64,000 nt of DNA from Limnanthes douglasii subsp. nivea (Eukaryota; Streptophyta; Magnoliopsida; Brassicales; Limnanthaceae), in NCBI GenBank assembly GCA_036936605.1, contig JAUPFV010000005.1:74536885-74600884 (forward strand). The letters run 5' to 3'. The stretch's first letter is position 1; every line of letters starts with the position of its first letter. A program made the translations under genes and the position numbers. A model generated the notes under the pieces. It worked only from the letters and a program-made list of their open reading frames with translations, was not told the DNA's origin and made no database searches. Shown piece by piece: positions 12,510 to 23,150 of the stretch.

Positions 12510-12655
12510 ATACTAAACTAGAACCAATTTTCAATTTTCAATTTTCAATTTCCAATTTCTAATTTCCAATTTCCAATTTCCAATTTCCAATTTCCAATTT
12601 CCAATTCCTGATTCCCAATTCCCAATTTCCAATTCCCAATTTCCAATTTCCCATT
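12510..12655 (+). repeat. AATTTCC heptamer array
   Basis: The 7-mer CAATTTC (AATTTCC) is repeated about 15-18 times with variants (CAATTCC, CAATTTT). It lies between the copia protease remnant and the copia 5' LTR stub, where gag should be. Confidence 0.85.
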
Positions 12656-13020
12656 TACAACTTCTAATTTTCGATCAAAACCAAATCCAAAATCAAAATC
12701 AAATTGAATTCACGGTTTAACAACAAAATTGCCGCACTGTTCTAGTAGCGATTTCTTCCAGAGCGTAGCACCAAATCATAATCTGATTGGTCAGATTGAA
12801 GGATTGGATGTTCCGAATACGCTCTCCAAAATTCAGCAGAAACGGACTCTGTTTTCCTTTCGGTCGGACCGTTTGAGTATGGCTGTACACAACAGATCCG
12901 AAAACCGAAAACTGTATCTCTTCTAATGATTTCTTGATCCGATTATTCTACAAACAATTATATAATTAAAAATATAACTATCATATTATTTAATTACAAA
13001 ATAACCGTAAGGACTCAAAT
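12656..13020. other. Unassigned stretch inside the copia region
   Basis: A short plus-strand frame (12729-12926) lies in more balanced-composition sequence. Its protein matches nothing I recognise. It could be captured host sequence or a remnant of the copia leader. Confidence 0.35.
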
Positions 13021-13385
13021 CAATTAGTGGCAAGTAATTAATTCTCTACAATTTCACCGATTAATATCTTCCTTCCAATTTCACCAAACTAATTCACTTA
13101 TGCAATTTCACCGATTAATTTTTGCAATTTCATAAATTAATTTAGTTTCAATGTCACCAATTAATTTTTTGTCATTAATTCACTAATACAATTTCACCCA
13201 TTAATTCTATTGTCATCTCACCAACTAATTAATTCACGATAGTAATACTAATGCAGTTTCAACAATTAATCATTTGCAATTTTACCAATTAATTCTATTG
13301 CAAAATAAGTTTTGGTTTTTACCAATTAATTCACTTGCAATTTAACTAATTAATTCAATTTCATCCCAAATCAAAACAATAATAT
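13021..13385 (+). repeat. Degenerate array, 'CAATTTCACCAATTAATTCA' unit
   Basis: Roughly 10-12 imperfect copies of a unit of about 28-32 bp built from 'CAATTTCACC' and 'AATTAATTCA'. No coding potential. Confidence 0.65.
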
Positions 13386-13666
13386 AACTCAAATAACTAA
13401 ATAGATTATACCTTTATTGAATAGTAAATCAAATAATTCAGTAAATTATTTCCTCCCAAATAAAAACAATAATATAACCTTCTATAGAATTTTAACCTAC
13501 TCTCTTAAGATCAATATCAATACACAATCCAAAATTACCGAACAAATCCAAAATTATCGAATAAATCCAATTCTATTCGAAATCCAATACTAATACGAAA
13601 TATAATACATCTTTAGATCCACGAAACAGGGGAATTGCTACGCTTCTCTCGTCAGATTACTCTAGA

Positions 13667-13812
13667 TCTGATACCATGTTAAATATAGAACAAAAGAGAG
13701 AAAAGAGAGCAGCTGGGGTTTTAGTATAACTTAGAAAGTATGTCTATTACATAGTGTAGATGATCTTATTTATAGATGTAATAAAGAGGTAATGGGGTTG
13801 GCACTTATATCT
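13667..13812 (-). mobile_element. Copia PBS and 5' LTR stub
   Basis: TCTGATACCA at 13667-13676 is the reverse complement of the primer site TGGTATCAGA. It directly abuts TGTTAAATATAG..., the inverted 3' end of an LTR. About 136 bp of LTR remain before CATCTAG heptamers take over. Orientation fits the copia pol remnant at 9240-12364, so this is probably the 5' end of that element. No matching 3' LTR is seen at 9.2 kb. Confidence 0.72.
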
Positions 13813-13985
13813 TTAACATCTAGCATCTAATATTTTATTTTCCCATACTCTTGCATCTAGCATCTAACATCTAGCATGTTTGTCTTACTCTAGTCTGGCA
13901 CATAGCCTTTAACATCTAACATCTAATAGTTTTTTAATCTAATTTTCATTTAACATCTAACATCTAGCATCAAACATTTTCATTT
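13805..13985 (+). repeat. CATCTAG/CATCTAA heptamer array, right part
   Basis: Same motif mix as 8165-9232 (CATCTAGCATCTAA, CATCTAACATCTAG). With the left part it brackets the copia element. Confidence 0.78.
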
Positions 13986-14679
13986 GGTTTCACATTATCA
14001 TTTATATTCTATTTTATTTTTCTTGAGAAATCTTCTATATTTTATAGCTTGACAATGGGATATTTTTGTGTTGTTTGTTGCTCATGAATTTTCAGCGTTA
14101 CAAGAATATTGTTTTAGTACACATAAAGAACTTAACAATGATAAAAACATCAATATTAATTTAATTAGAATAAATGTTATTCCAAATTTAGGTGCATAAA
14201 AGCTAAATCCAAAATTCTTGCTCCCTTACTTATATCCAAACCCAAATTCAAATTAAATTTCAGCTTCATTTGATATATATCGAGATTGAGAGATGATAGA
14301 GAAAATAAAGAAAAATTATAAGAAGAATCTGCATACCTAATTTATGTTTAATAAAAAAAAATCTTTATATAGTCAATACATGTATTTCAGACATTAAATA
14401 TTATAATCTACCAATAACCAGCTGATATCAAACTTATTTAACAATAACCATCCAAAGTTTGATAAAGTATGGATAACCACCTGATGGTAAATGAGTATTT
14501 CTAATAACCACATGGTGATTAATGAGTATTTTGAAATACCCATTAATCAATTTTCCTTTTCATGTTTTTTATCTTTTAAAAATGGCACATCTTTCAAACC
14601 ATGGCTCGAAAAAAAATAGCATTGGTTTTTTTTAAGAAGAGAAAATTTAGATTCATAAAATATATTTTAAGAAAAACAT
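13986..14679. other. AT-rich stretch, no gene recognised
   Basis: No coding pattern. At 14400-14550 'ATAACCACCTGATGGTAAATGAGTATT'-like blocks recur in both orientations, suggesting a small decayed palindromic element without clear ends. Confidence 0.35.
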
Positions 14680-14862
14680 TAGTTGCAAAATTACATGTAA
14701 TTAGGTTGCAAAATAAATATGAAAAAATAATTATGTTCGAGTTACATAATTATGTGTAATTTGGTTGCTAAAAACAATCGTGTTCTAGTTTCAGAATTAT
14801 GTGTAATTTGGTTGCTAAAAAATAATTGTATCTCATTTGCGAAATTACATACAAATGTATTG
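14680..14862 (+). repeat. About 58-bp degenerate tandem repeat
   Basis: Three to four imperfect copies of a unit containing 'AATTATGTGTAATTTGGTTG' followed by CTAAAAA-TAAT and a GT/AT-rich linker. Confidence 0.6.
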
Positions 14863-14867
14863 CGTAA

Positions 14868-15237
14868 ATGATGCAGACAGATTAGCGCTAAAATTTATGA
14901 AGACAGGCGATCACCCGAAGAATGCAGCGAATTGACAGTTTCGGAGCTCCCGGTGTCCGATTTTGACCCACAACACCTTATTTCGAAGGGAACGGCGCCA
15001 CGAGTTGAAGGCACCAGCTATGCTCGTGACATATGACGTTTTTTGGGCATTCAGAGTCATTTACTATTTTATTTCGAATTTTTATTACTTTTGGGCATTT
15101 TTCGTAATTTTCGTATTAGGGTTTTCATTCGAACTCTTATTTAAACAGACTTTGTTTACAATGTAAGGGAGTTGAATTTTGATAAAAAAAATTAGAGTTT
15201 CCCCTATATTGGCTTATCTGCGTTTACTCCGTATCAG
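14868..15237 (+). repeat. Dispersed LTR-like repeat B, copy 1
   Basis: About 350 bp matching 50453-50805 in inverse orientation. Shared blocks include ATGATGCA-ACAGATTAG, 'TTTTTTGGGCATTCAGAGTC', 'CTTATTTAAACAGACTTTGT' and 'CTATATTGGCTT'. The TATTTAAA box and length suggest part of an LTR. This copy holds about 30 extra bases (AGTTTCGGAGCTCCCGGTGT...) absent from the other. Confidence 0.6.
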
Positions 15238-15459
15238 TAAATAAGAAGAAAATAGTTACAGATATATGACTCTGGTTTCTAAATAAGTATGATTGTGGAA
15301 ATACAAAATATATTTATTTTTTTGTAAAAATAAATGTTATTTGGGTGGAACAACTAATATATTTTTATTTACCAAAATATGTACATTTTTGTGTTGAATT
15401 TTGTTTTTAAAAAATCAATCAGACTATATTTCACATACGAAATACATAGAATTGGATTG

Positions 15460-15790
15460 TGATGACGCGGTAGAAGAAGAATCAACGATAGATGAAACCC
15501 TAATCTAAGTGTAACATAATGAAACCCTAATCTAAGGGTAACACATAGCGAAATTTTCAGAGATAAAAAATATATTATTCCAAAAAATTAAAATAACTTA
15601 AGGCATATGAGGCTTTATATTAGAGCTTCTCAAAACCCTAAATTATAATACATGGAAATAAAATAAATATTTAAAAAAAAATCAAATTTTAATATAATTA
15701 GATTTGATTTAAATACATAAGATATTTGAATAAAATATAATAAAATAAAAAAGGCTTTTGTTTGGACTTTCTGGGCTCTGGGCTACATCA
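15460..15790 (-). repeat. TRIM-2 3' LTR
   Basis: A 331-bp uninterrupted copy. It contains a tandem duplication of about 26 bp built around 'GAAACCCTAATCTAAG'. It shows the empty site for the MULE inserted in the sister LTR. Confidence 0.88.
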
Positions 15791-16299
15791 TCCTCTCATG
15801 GTCGACAAGAATTCGTCCTCGAATTCACAGCACCATCACCATCAAGAACCCAAATTATTTATTTTATTTTATTCAATCGTTACATTGGGAATTATAATTG
15901 TTGACCTTATCGGAATAAGATAAATTCTTCTCGAGTGTTCCTTATTCGAAGTCACATTGAAGCCATCCAGTTGAAGGAAAAAAATAGTTTCGAAAACCTT
16001 TCCATAGGCTGAAAACAACATCCCCATGTCCAATTGATGAAAAAAAATGGTTTTGAAAACCTCTTCATAGCCTGAGACAACATCTCGATAAGCAATTTTT
16101 ACCTTGATTCAACAATTGGTAGCCAATTTAAACTCATTCAGTAACCGGTCAATATAATCGTCATTGAAACGCCTAGTGTGTCTCCCGCATACCAAACGAT
16201 CTTTGAGATCTTCATGGCCGTATGTTGTTCTCTCCTTTAGACCTTGAATTAGATGAAATCAAGATTCAGAAACATGCTTGACCCGTAGGAGGAACTCAG
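15791..16299 (-). pseudogene. TRIM-2 interior, possible gag remnant
   Basis: Minus-strand reading with stops gives a degraded protein-like stretch near 16130-16230 (DDYIDRLLNEFKLATN pattern), perhaps a gag or leader remnant. Near 15800-15830 lies the pol-end-like sequence GAATTCGAGGACGAATTC. No complete domain remains; assignment to gypsy coding sequence is tentative. Confidence 0.4.
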
Positions 16300-16311
16300 G
16301 CTCTGATACCA
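16300..16311 (-). promoter_or_regulatory. TRIM-2 primer binding site
   Basis: GCTCTGATACCA is the exact reverse complement of TGGTATCAGAGC. It is 3 nt from the LTR edge and fixes the element's direction as minus. Confidence 0.88.
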
Positions 16312-16663
16312 AACTGATGACGCGGCGGAAATAGAAGAAGAATCAATGATAGATGAAACCCTAATCTAAGGGTAACATAATGAAACCCTAATCTAAGGGT
16401 AACAAAGAGCGAAATTTTCAGAGATAAAAAATATATTATTCCAGAAACTTAAAATAACTTAAGGTATATGAGGCTTTATATAAGAGCTTCTCAAAACCCT
16501 AAATTATAATACATAGAAATAAAATAAATATTTTAAAATAAAATAAATATTTTCAAATAAAATAAATATTTTCAAATAAAATAAATATTTTAAAATAAAA
16601 TAATATCAAATCTTAATATAATTAGATTTGATTTAAATACATAAGATATTTGAATAAAATATA

Positions 16664-17546
16664 GGCCAAAGCTATTTCCTCCATGTTATTATTTATTTCC
16701 TCCATCTTTCAAATTTTCAAAAACATTAATGACTTGCTTTTACCAAATTACCCTTATTTTTATTTCAAATTTATCACTAGATGCCATTTATCTAATAGAT
16801 AGTCTTATATGAAAAAGCACAGCATTAACCTAACTTTAATCCAAGATATATGATTTTATCTGTAAAATTAACCCTAAAACAAAGAACTTCAATAATTATG
16901 GTTTAAATCTCGAATAATTGTGTATTATTATGCTAACGCTTTTGGATTGTTAAATACAGAAGCAGGATCTCGACTGCAGGTAATGAAGAACCTTCGTGTT
17001 TGTTCTGAATTTTTTTTTGCCCACTCAGCATGTGATTCCGAGTGGCCTACTCGGAATCATATGCTGAGTGGGCAAAAAAAAATTCAGAACAGTAGGATAT
17101 CCCAAGGTGAACCAAAGATCAAACCCTAATCGATTCTAACAATGAAATCAAACCCCAAATGAAACAAAGAAGATGATTTCGTTATCTTACCCCAAATCAA
17201 ACCCCAAATCGAACAATAAAATCTAACTACAAACCCTAATAAAAAAATGAAGAAACAAAGAAGATGATTTCGTTATCTTACCTTCGACTACTCTCTCTCG
17301 GAATTTGTTCTTTGTCAGGTAGTTCTCTACGGTGAAGAATGAGTTTTGTTGTTAAGGTAGTTCTCTAGGGTGAAGAATGGGTTTTGTTGTACTGAATAGA
17401 ATGAATATGTTAGGATAATGGTTTTGGGAAGAAAAAATGGGTAAAAGGGCAACTTTGTAACTTCCTTTATGGAGAAAATAACATCATGGAGGATTTTTCA
17501 AAAGATGGAGGAAATAAAAAATAACATGGAAGAAATAGCTTTGGCC
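16664..17546. mobile_element. Non-autonomous MULE with 9-bp target duplication
   Basis: This 883-bp element begins GGCCAAAGCTATTTCCTCCA and ends with the mirror image. The inverted ends run about 50 bp with few mismatches. TAAAATATA is present on both sides (16655-16663, 17547-17555) and once in the uninterrupted sister LTR, giving a clean empty-site comparison. Nine-base duplications are the hallmark of Mutator-like transposition. The interior has no transposase. It holds a perfect-looking hairpin (17002-17090) and two copies of 'GAAACAAAGAAGATGATTTC' (about 17162 and 17252). The GC-richer, gene-like interior could be captured host sequence. Confidence 0.9.
17002..17090. repeat. 89-bp near-perfect hairpin inside the MULE
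   Basis: Two 42-base arms (start GTTCTGAATTTTTTTTTGCC, end GGAATCATATGCTGAGTGGG... to GAAC) are complementary at 41 of 42 positions around a 5-base centre GGCCT. The only arm mismatch is G/A in CAGCATGTG versus CAGCATATG. A transcript would fold into a stem resembling a small-RNA precursor. Confidence 0.9.
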
Positions 17547-17611
17547 TAAAATATAATAAAATAAAAAAAGCTTTTGTTTGGACTTTCTAGGCTCTCGGCT
17601 ACATCAGATTG

Positions 17612-18592
17612 TTAATTTATTGTCGCATTGTAAGGATCGTATCACTCTTAAAAAAATGGATACATCATTACTCTTCTTATTTCTTTATAATATTTTTCTA
17701 TAAAAAAAATTATTTATACGTTTTGAGTTACATTCTGAAGGATACAAAATTTTAACATTTTAAATCACATAAAAAATTAAAAAAATATATATGCACGTGT
17801 TTTATTGCCGTTTATAAAAGCTAATTTTAGTAAAACAATATGATACAAATACTTATTAGTGACTTGAATTTTCTGAATGGTAGTCCGTATTGATTTTTTT
17901 CACTATATTTTAAATAGTAATTTATCCAAAAGTAGTTATTATTTTTATAGATTAAATATAACCTAAACAAACTATTATTAAAAAATTAATGAGATAAATA
18001 AGTTGCTACACAAACAATATTTAAAAGAATTATACAAAATAAATGAATAGTGTTTTAAGTTATATTTAACTTCCAATATATCATGGATAATCAAATCCAA
18101 GTTAAAAACTATGATTAGTCCTCAGAATTGATCGCGTGTATAAAAAAAGCTATTAGTGTTCTTTTTGTATCAAAACGGTCATTTTTGTTGGCCTCGTTTT
18201 ACATTTGTGGTCACTCACGAGTGACAAAAAATGAAAATTGAGGCAAACAAAGTGATCATAGATTCAAAACGAGACTACCAAAAGTGGTTGTTTGATTCAA
18301 CTTAAGAAACAAGTACGTACAATGTTTGGCGGGATGCCTGTCTCCATCAGTTACCATCTAACAATCTTTTATTCTAAGTTCAACTATGATTTTATTCTAA
18401 GTTCAACTATGATTTTCCACTTAAAATACCGGACTGAATATACCACAACCTGGTTAAATCATTCACTACTCTAGACACACCTTTTATAACTATAGAACCT
18501 TCAAGAACTATAACTCTTTTAGTCCATTAGACTTTCATAAGAGCTAGTGAGCCCTGCAAGATCCTAAGTATGTTGTCTCCACCATTATAAGT
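17612..18592. other. AT-rich stretch with a small palindrome
   Basis: No gene recognised. At about 18174-18257 two arms (GGTCATTTTTGTTGGCCTCG and its rough complement) form an imperfect palindrome. The left sequence AAAAACTATGATTAGTCC resembles the end of MITE family A. At 18370-18415 'ATTCTAAGTTCAACTATGAT' is duplicated in tandem. Confidence 0.4.
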
Positions 18593-19351
18593 TGTTAAAT
18601 ATAGGCTAGAAGTAACGCGAAGCAAGATTTTCTTTTTTAAATTGGTCTCCTATATTCATTAGAAATTCTATATTAATTAAATCTCGTATATTAATTAGAT
18701 TTCTATATTAATTAGATCTTATATATTAATTAGATGTTTAATATTATTTAGATTTTCTATATTAATTAGATTTCTATATTAATTAGATATTTTATTAATT
18801 TGGTATTTTATATTAATTAGATTTTCTATTAATTGAGTATTCTATATTAATTAGATTTATTAATTAATGGATTAAGATTTATCACATTCGATCTATAAGT
18901 AGAAGAATATATTCTTTTGCAATATGTGGCGAGAAAAGACAAAAGACAAATGAGGGTTCAGAATAGATCGATGTGTCTGTTTGTAAAGAGTCTGGTGGGA
19001 TAGAAGATAAACACTTGAATAAGTATTCTATGATTCACAAATTATTTTTAATATTAGAAGAGAGTTCTACAACAAATAAGTGATTGAGTATTTAGTGTTT
19101 GAGAGTTTTCTTATAATCTTATATATATATATATAAATTGTATCCAATAACCATGAATGTAGGATTTTTTCACGATCTGAACCATGTTATTTATCTTGTT
19201 ATGGGATTGATTTATTTTTTTTATTCTTTCTTTTTAACTTTATTGTTGATATAAGGTAAGATTCGAAGCTTGTATTACCTCATACAGCCTCTTGGGTAAG
19301 TGTATGCCAACTGCTGCCACTACATCAACTGAGTGGCTAAGATTCGACACA
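18593..19351 (+). repeat. Diverged copia-type LTR, 5' copy
   Basis: About 760 bp, beginning TGTTAA and ending ...GACACA. It is alignable along its length with 20517-21321. Shared blocks are a (TATATTAATTAGATTT)n AT tract, 'GATTCACAAATT', 'GATTGAGTATTTAGTGTT', 'GAATGTAGGATTTTTT' and 'GAGTGGCTA'. The layout (AT tract, box, GTGGATGTAGG-like block) is typical of plant copia LTRs. Divergence is high, so the insertion is old. Confidence 0.68.
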
Positions 19352-20516
19352 TCGAGTCTTGCTAAGACTAGGTAGGATATTGTTAGGATATTGATGGCTT
19401 CCATAACAAGTGGTGTGGTGAGCATGAAGATCTAATATCAATATTCGATGTTAGTGAAGAAGGGAAAATAAAAAGATGAAGATAGATAATCTTAGAGTAA
19501 AGTGAAGCGAAATCGTAATGATGGTTTCCATGAGGTAAGTATTAGATTCAAACTATTTAATGGACTAGAAAAATATTTAACAAATATGAGGTATGTTCAT
19601 GAATTTTAACGTAACCTCTGTTAACTGGTATGTTAGATGAGACTGATCTTAAGGTCTTGCAAGACTTACATATTGTTATGGAGGATGATTGGACTTACGG
19701 TGTTTGAGTCATGATGGGTCCGTAGTAGAAGAGACATCTAGTGTTGAGAATGAATATGCTCTAGGAAGTGTAAGGCTTTTCAAATAAGGTGAGGATCCAA
19801 TCCAGGAAGTACTTATAGAGTTTTATGACTGACATTGATATGGTATTTGTAAATCAACCATTCACTCACTATTTCTCTAAACTTGGTATGCTTATGCGTA
19901 AAATCTTGAAGAGTACCTTAAAGAATGGAAACACTGAGAAGATAATCTGTAGCGTACTTGGAGTAAGGTTTATGCTTCTGATCGTTGGACATAATACAAG
20001 GTTGAGGGAATGAGCTGGTTGAACAATTATTATCATTATCATCAATATCCCCCCCCCCCCCCCCGACTTTTGGTAGTCTTGAAACGTAATAGGTTCCGGA
20101 GATGGAGCTGGAATTGAGATGAAATTTGATCATAAGGGTGGAGATGTGGATGTCTCAACCAAATATGTTTTCAAACTGAGTTTGCTTTCGACTTTTGCAA
20201 ATTAAGTTTATCTATTGTTGGGTTTGAGTTTTACGTTGAAGTTTGATGGTTGAAAGGCCTCAGATGTTCGAACTATGAAGCAATTGTCAAGTTTTACTTG
20301 GTCTGATCATGAGATATGTTATATGGATGTTACTACCGCTTTCTTCAATGTAAAAGGTCGGTAGACTTGTCTATTATGGAGGATTTCCTCGATGGAGTGC
20401 ACAGACTGCATGGGAATTGATCACTCCAGACGTACAGGTGGGCAGTTTATCTCCGGTGATTAGTTGGAGAATCATGATAACGAATACTAGAGTTATTTAG
20501 ATCCTAGATGAAGAAT
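19352..20516 (+). pseudogene. Interior of old copia element with RT scrap
   Basis: About 1.16 kb lies between the two diverged LTRs. The only coding pattern is near 20300-20350 on the plus strand, matching the start of the copia RT core (MDVTTAFFN, usual form MDVKTAFLN). The rest is too decayed to place, and most of gag and pol is gone. A small plus-strand frame at 19825-20013 is unassigned. No clear primer site follows the 5' LTR. Confidence 0.5.
20049..20064 (+). repeat. 16-base poly-C tract
   Basis: Sixteen consecutive C in AT-rich DNA, one of three long C runs in the window. Confidence 0.95.
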
Positions 20517-21321
20517 TGTTAAGCGTAGTCCAGAAGTAACTCGAATCAGAATCGTTTTTTTTGAATTGCTCTCCAATATTAATTAGATTTCTATATTAAT
20601 TTGTTATTCTATATTAAATAGATTTCTCTATTACTTAGATATTCTATATTACTTAGATATCAATATTAATTAGATATTTTATATTAACTAGATTTATAAA
20701 TTAATTAGATATTCGATATTAATTAGATCTTTTATATTAATTAGATTTCTATATTAATTAGATCTTTTTATTAATTTTTCTTCTATATTGATTAGATTTT
20801 CTATTAATTGGACAGTCTTTATTAATTAGATTCATAATTCATGAATTAAAATTTATCACAGTCGGTCTATAAATGTAAGAAGATATAACTTTGCAATGTG
20901 TGCCAAAAAGAGACAAACAATGAGCGACGGTTTACAGGAGATCAACGAGTTTGTTTGTAGAAAGTGTAGTTAGTTAGAAGATAAACAGTTGGATATACGT
21001 TGTGAGATTCACAAATTCTTTATAAACCCCAAATAGAGTTTTGTAACCAATAGCCGATTGAGTGTTTAGTGTTCGAGATTATTCTTGTAACTTCTTATAT
21101 ATTAATTGTGTCTGTTACCCGTGGATGTAGGATTTTTTTACTAACCAAACCACGTTAAATCTCTTGTTCTGCGATTGATTTATTTTTCAAGTTCTTTCTT
21201 GTTAACTTTATTTTGAAAATAAGGTAAGAACTGAAACTAGTATTACCTCATAAAAGCTCTGGGGAGGTGTTCACCAACTATTGGTCACTGCTTCGAGTGA
21301 GTGGCTAGAATTTATATAACA
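20517..21321 (+). repeat. Diverged copia-type LTR, 3' copy
   Basis: About 805 bp, homologous to 18593-19351. It starts TGTTAA and ends ...TATAACA. It directly abuts the truncated copia-2 fragment at 21322. Confidence 0.68.
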
Positions 21322-21660
21322 AATTTTGTTAGAGCTGGGTCGGATATTTTTCGGATCTTGTTGTTTTTTCTAACATAAGTGAACAATTTATCATCTAAAA
21401 TCCCAATAGAAATAAGATTTGTCTTAACTTCGTGTATGTACGTCATATTGTTAATAACTCTCTCAAGTCCTATAGAAAAATTGAGCCAAATTGTTCCTAC
21501 CCATATGACAACACATGATTCATTATTCTTGAGGATGCCCCTTTTACCTTCAAACAATATCCGGTATTCAAAGAAATATTTATGGTAAGTCACATGTAAT
21601 GATGTGCTTGAATCCAACACCTATTTATCATTGGACCTGCAAGAAGAAAAATCTATTAAA
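21322..21660 (-). pseudogene. Copia-2 protease fragment
   Basis: The minus-strand frame carries a copia protease pattern. The active site is written D-S-S-T-S where D-S-G-A-S is usual, followed by LHVTYHKYFF and, near the end, VKTNLISIGILDD. It belongs with the primer site and LTR immediately to the right. Gag and zinc knuckle are missing, so an internal deletion joins the leader to the protease. The Gly-to-Ser change in the active site predicts an inactive enzyme. Confidence 0.75.
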
Positions 21661-21681
21661 CCATGAGTTCACACACAATCG

Positions 21682-21990
21682 TCTGATACCATTGCAGCAT
21701 CTCTGAATCTGGTCTTTAGATAAATATCACCATTTCTCTTCCTCAAGAAGTTCCTACTTACATGCCTCAAAGCACTGGTAGGACAATGACTTAATATAAT
21801 ATACAATAGACAGAATCTATTACAGAAGCAATAATAAGCATGCACAATTTTGATTTGATATTAAAGTTAAAAAATATATTCATCTACAAAGTTTCGTAAT
21901 TATAACATTATTGAAATAAGTTTCATTAAGGAGATATAGGATCTTGTATTGTCTCCTAGCTCCAATTACGTGTTGGTCCTTGATCTAACA
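21682..21990 (-). mobile_element. Copia-2 PBS and 5' LTR
   Basis: TCTGATACCA (21682-21691) is the complement of the Met-tRNA primer site. One base later starts a 298-bp LTR (21693-21990) that on the minus strand runs TGTTAGATC...GATGCTGCA. No 3' LTR copy was found, so the element is truncated. The insertion point at 21990/21991 lies within another copia protease gene. Confidence 0.78.
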
Positions 21991-23150
21991 ATAATTATAA
22001 AGGAACTCAAACATGATAGAATAATATGCAATGCACTTACTAATATATAATATATTACGCTTCAAATTTGGAGCAAAAATACAATTATGAATTGTTAGTT
22101 TCTTATCGACCTTAACTGATCTTTTGAAGCTAACCATTCTCATTAATTCACCAAGTAAGGAAATGTGAGAAAAATTACTAATGTACATGCTTTATGAAAT
22201 AGAGACAGTTCATAACACATGTGGTTAGATGCTCATGTATCAAAAATCTAGAAGTTTGAATTTCGATTAACAATCTTAATATCATTAAGTGATATCAAAC
22301 TTACAAACTTGAAAAAACCTTCATATTGGATAAGGTTTGATATGTTCATTTCTCCACTATTGTTGTTCATTTCTCCACTATTGTTGTTCATCATGTTTTA
22401 AAGATCTCGTTGAACCCTCACTATAATTTTTATAAGATTTTTAAAACTACTACTATCATTTTCTTTCTCTTCGATATGGTTTTTTTATCATACCAGTCCG
22501 GATAATCATTAAGTTCGAAAAAAAACTCCATAGTGCGTTATTTCTACTTGCAATGATCACACTGCAAACAATTTTTTCTACCCTTGTCAATGTATCTCTT
22601 TCTTTAATAGTTCTTATTCTTCACCATCATGATAGAGAAAGTACTTGAATGTTCAATACTTTAGTTATCTAAACTTTATTTATTTTTTACTAAAGGAACT
22701 AGTGAATCTGCATTCTTAGTACTTGGCAATGGATTCATCAACAAAATATGGTATATTACTCTTTCATAAATACTGTTTAAACCAAGAAGTAACTACATAA
22801 ATTTATTGTCCTTTTCTTCTCTATTATTCAACTCAACGATCACTTCACAAGTGTGCATCTTTCTACACTTACACAGTGGAAAAAGCCTTAAGGAATTATT
22901 TTCAACTCACTATCTATTCAACCTTGAGAAATATGCAATAATACTCAAGCTTCTTTGATAATATAAATTGATCCATCTCATTGAATATAACACCATTAAT
23001 TTTTTTTGTAATTTTGTGTTATTCATTCCCTTAAGCTTTTGACATTATTAATGAATATGAATTGATCTTTGATTTCATCAGATATTGAGTTGATTATCCA
23101 TGAACAGATTATGTTGATGAATTGATTCCATGAATCATACTTAACACTAA
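21991..23150 (-). pseudogene. Copia-1b gag-protease pseudogene
   Basis: Minus-strand pieces in order: a gag (UBN2-type) start near 23130-23030 with WNQFINIICSWIINSISDE; a later gag block near 22740-22700 with MNPLPSTKNADSLV; a zinc knuckle near 22590-22540 (C-x-x-C-D-H-C with the GHT part decayed) followed by DYPDWY; and a protease near 22245-22010, where the active site reads D-T-stop-A-S and ends NLKRNILYISK. Gag coats the RNA in the virus-like particle and the protease processes it. Many stops and the loss of everything downstream at the copia-2 insertion mark it as dead. Confidence 0.75.

Larger units (their letters stand above)
15460..17606 (-). mobile_element. TRIM-2, small non-autonomous LTR element
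   Basis: Two LTRs with TGATG...CATCA ends (15460-15790 and 16315-17606, the latter split by a MULE) flank only 524 bp of interior. The element reads on the minus strand: the primer-site complement GCTCTGATACCA is at 16300-16311, next to the right LTR. The 5-bp target duplication GATTG is perfect (15455-15459 and 17607-17611). The interior ends, on the minus strand, with GAATTCGAGGACGAATTC and then a short purine tract. That resembles the end of pol in the CRM element at 52.4 kb, so TRIM-2 is probably a deletion derivative of a CRM-like element. Confidence 0.88.
16315..17606 (-). repeat. TRIM-2 5' LTR, interrupted by a MULE
   Basis: LTR sequence lies at 16315-16663 and 17556-17606; the middle is the MULE plus its second target copy. 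Compared with the 3' LTR it also has extra tandem copies of 'AAAATAAAATAAATATTT' around 16505-16600. Confidence 0.85.

Noticed and set aside
15485..15545. AAACCCTAATCTAAG repeats as interstitial telomere DNA
   Set aside because: Only two copies of a roughly 26-bp unit within an LTR; there is no run of CCCTAAA.
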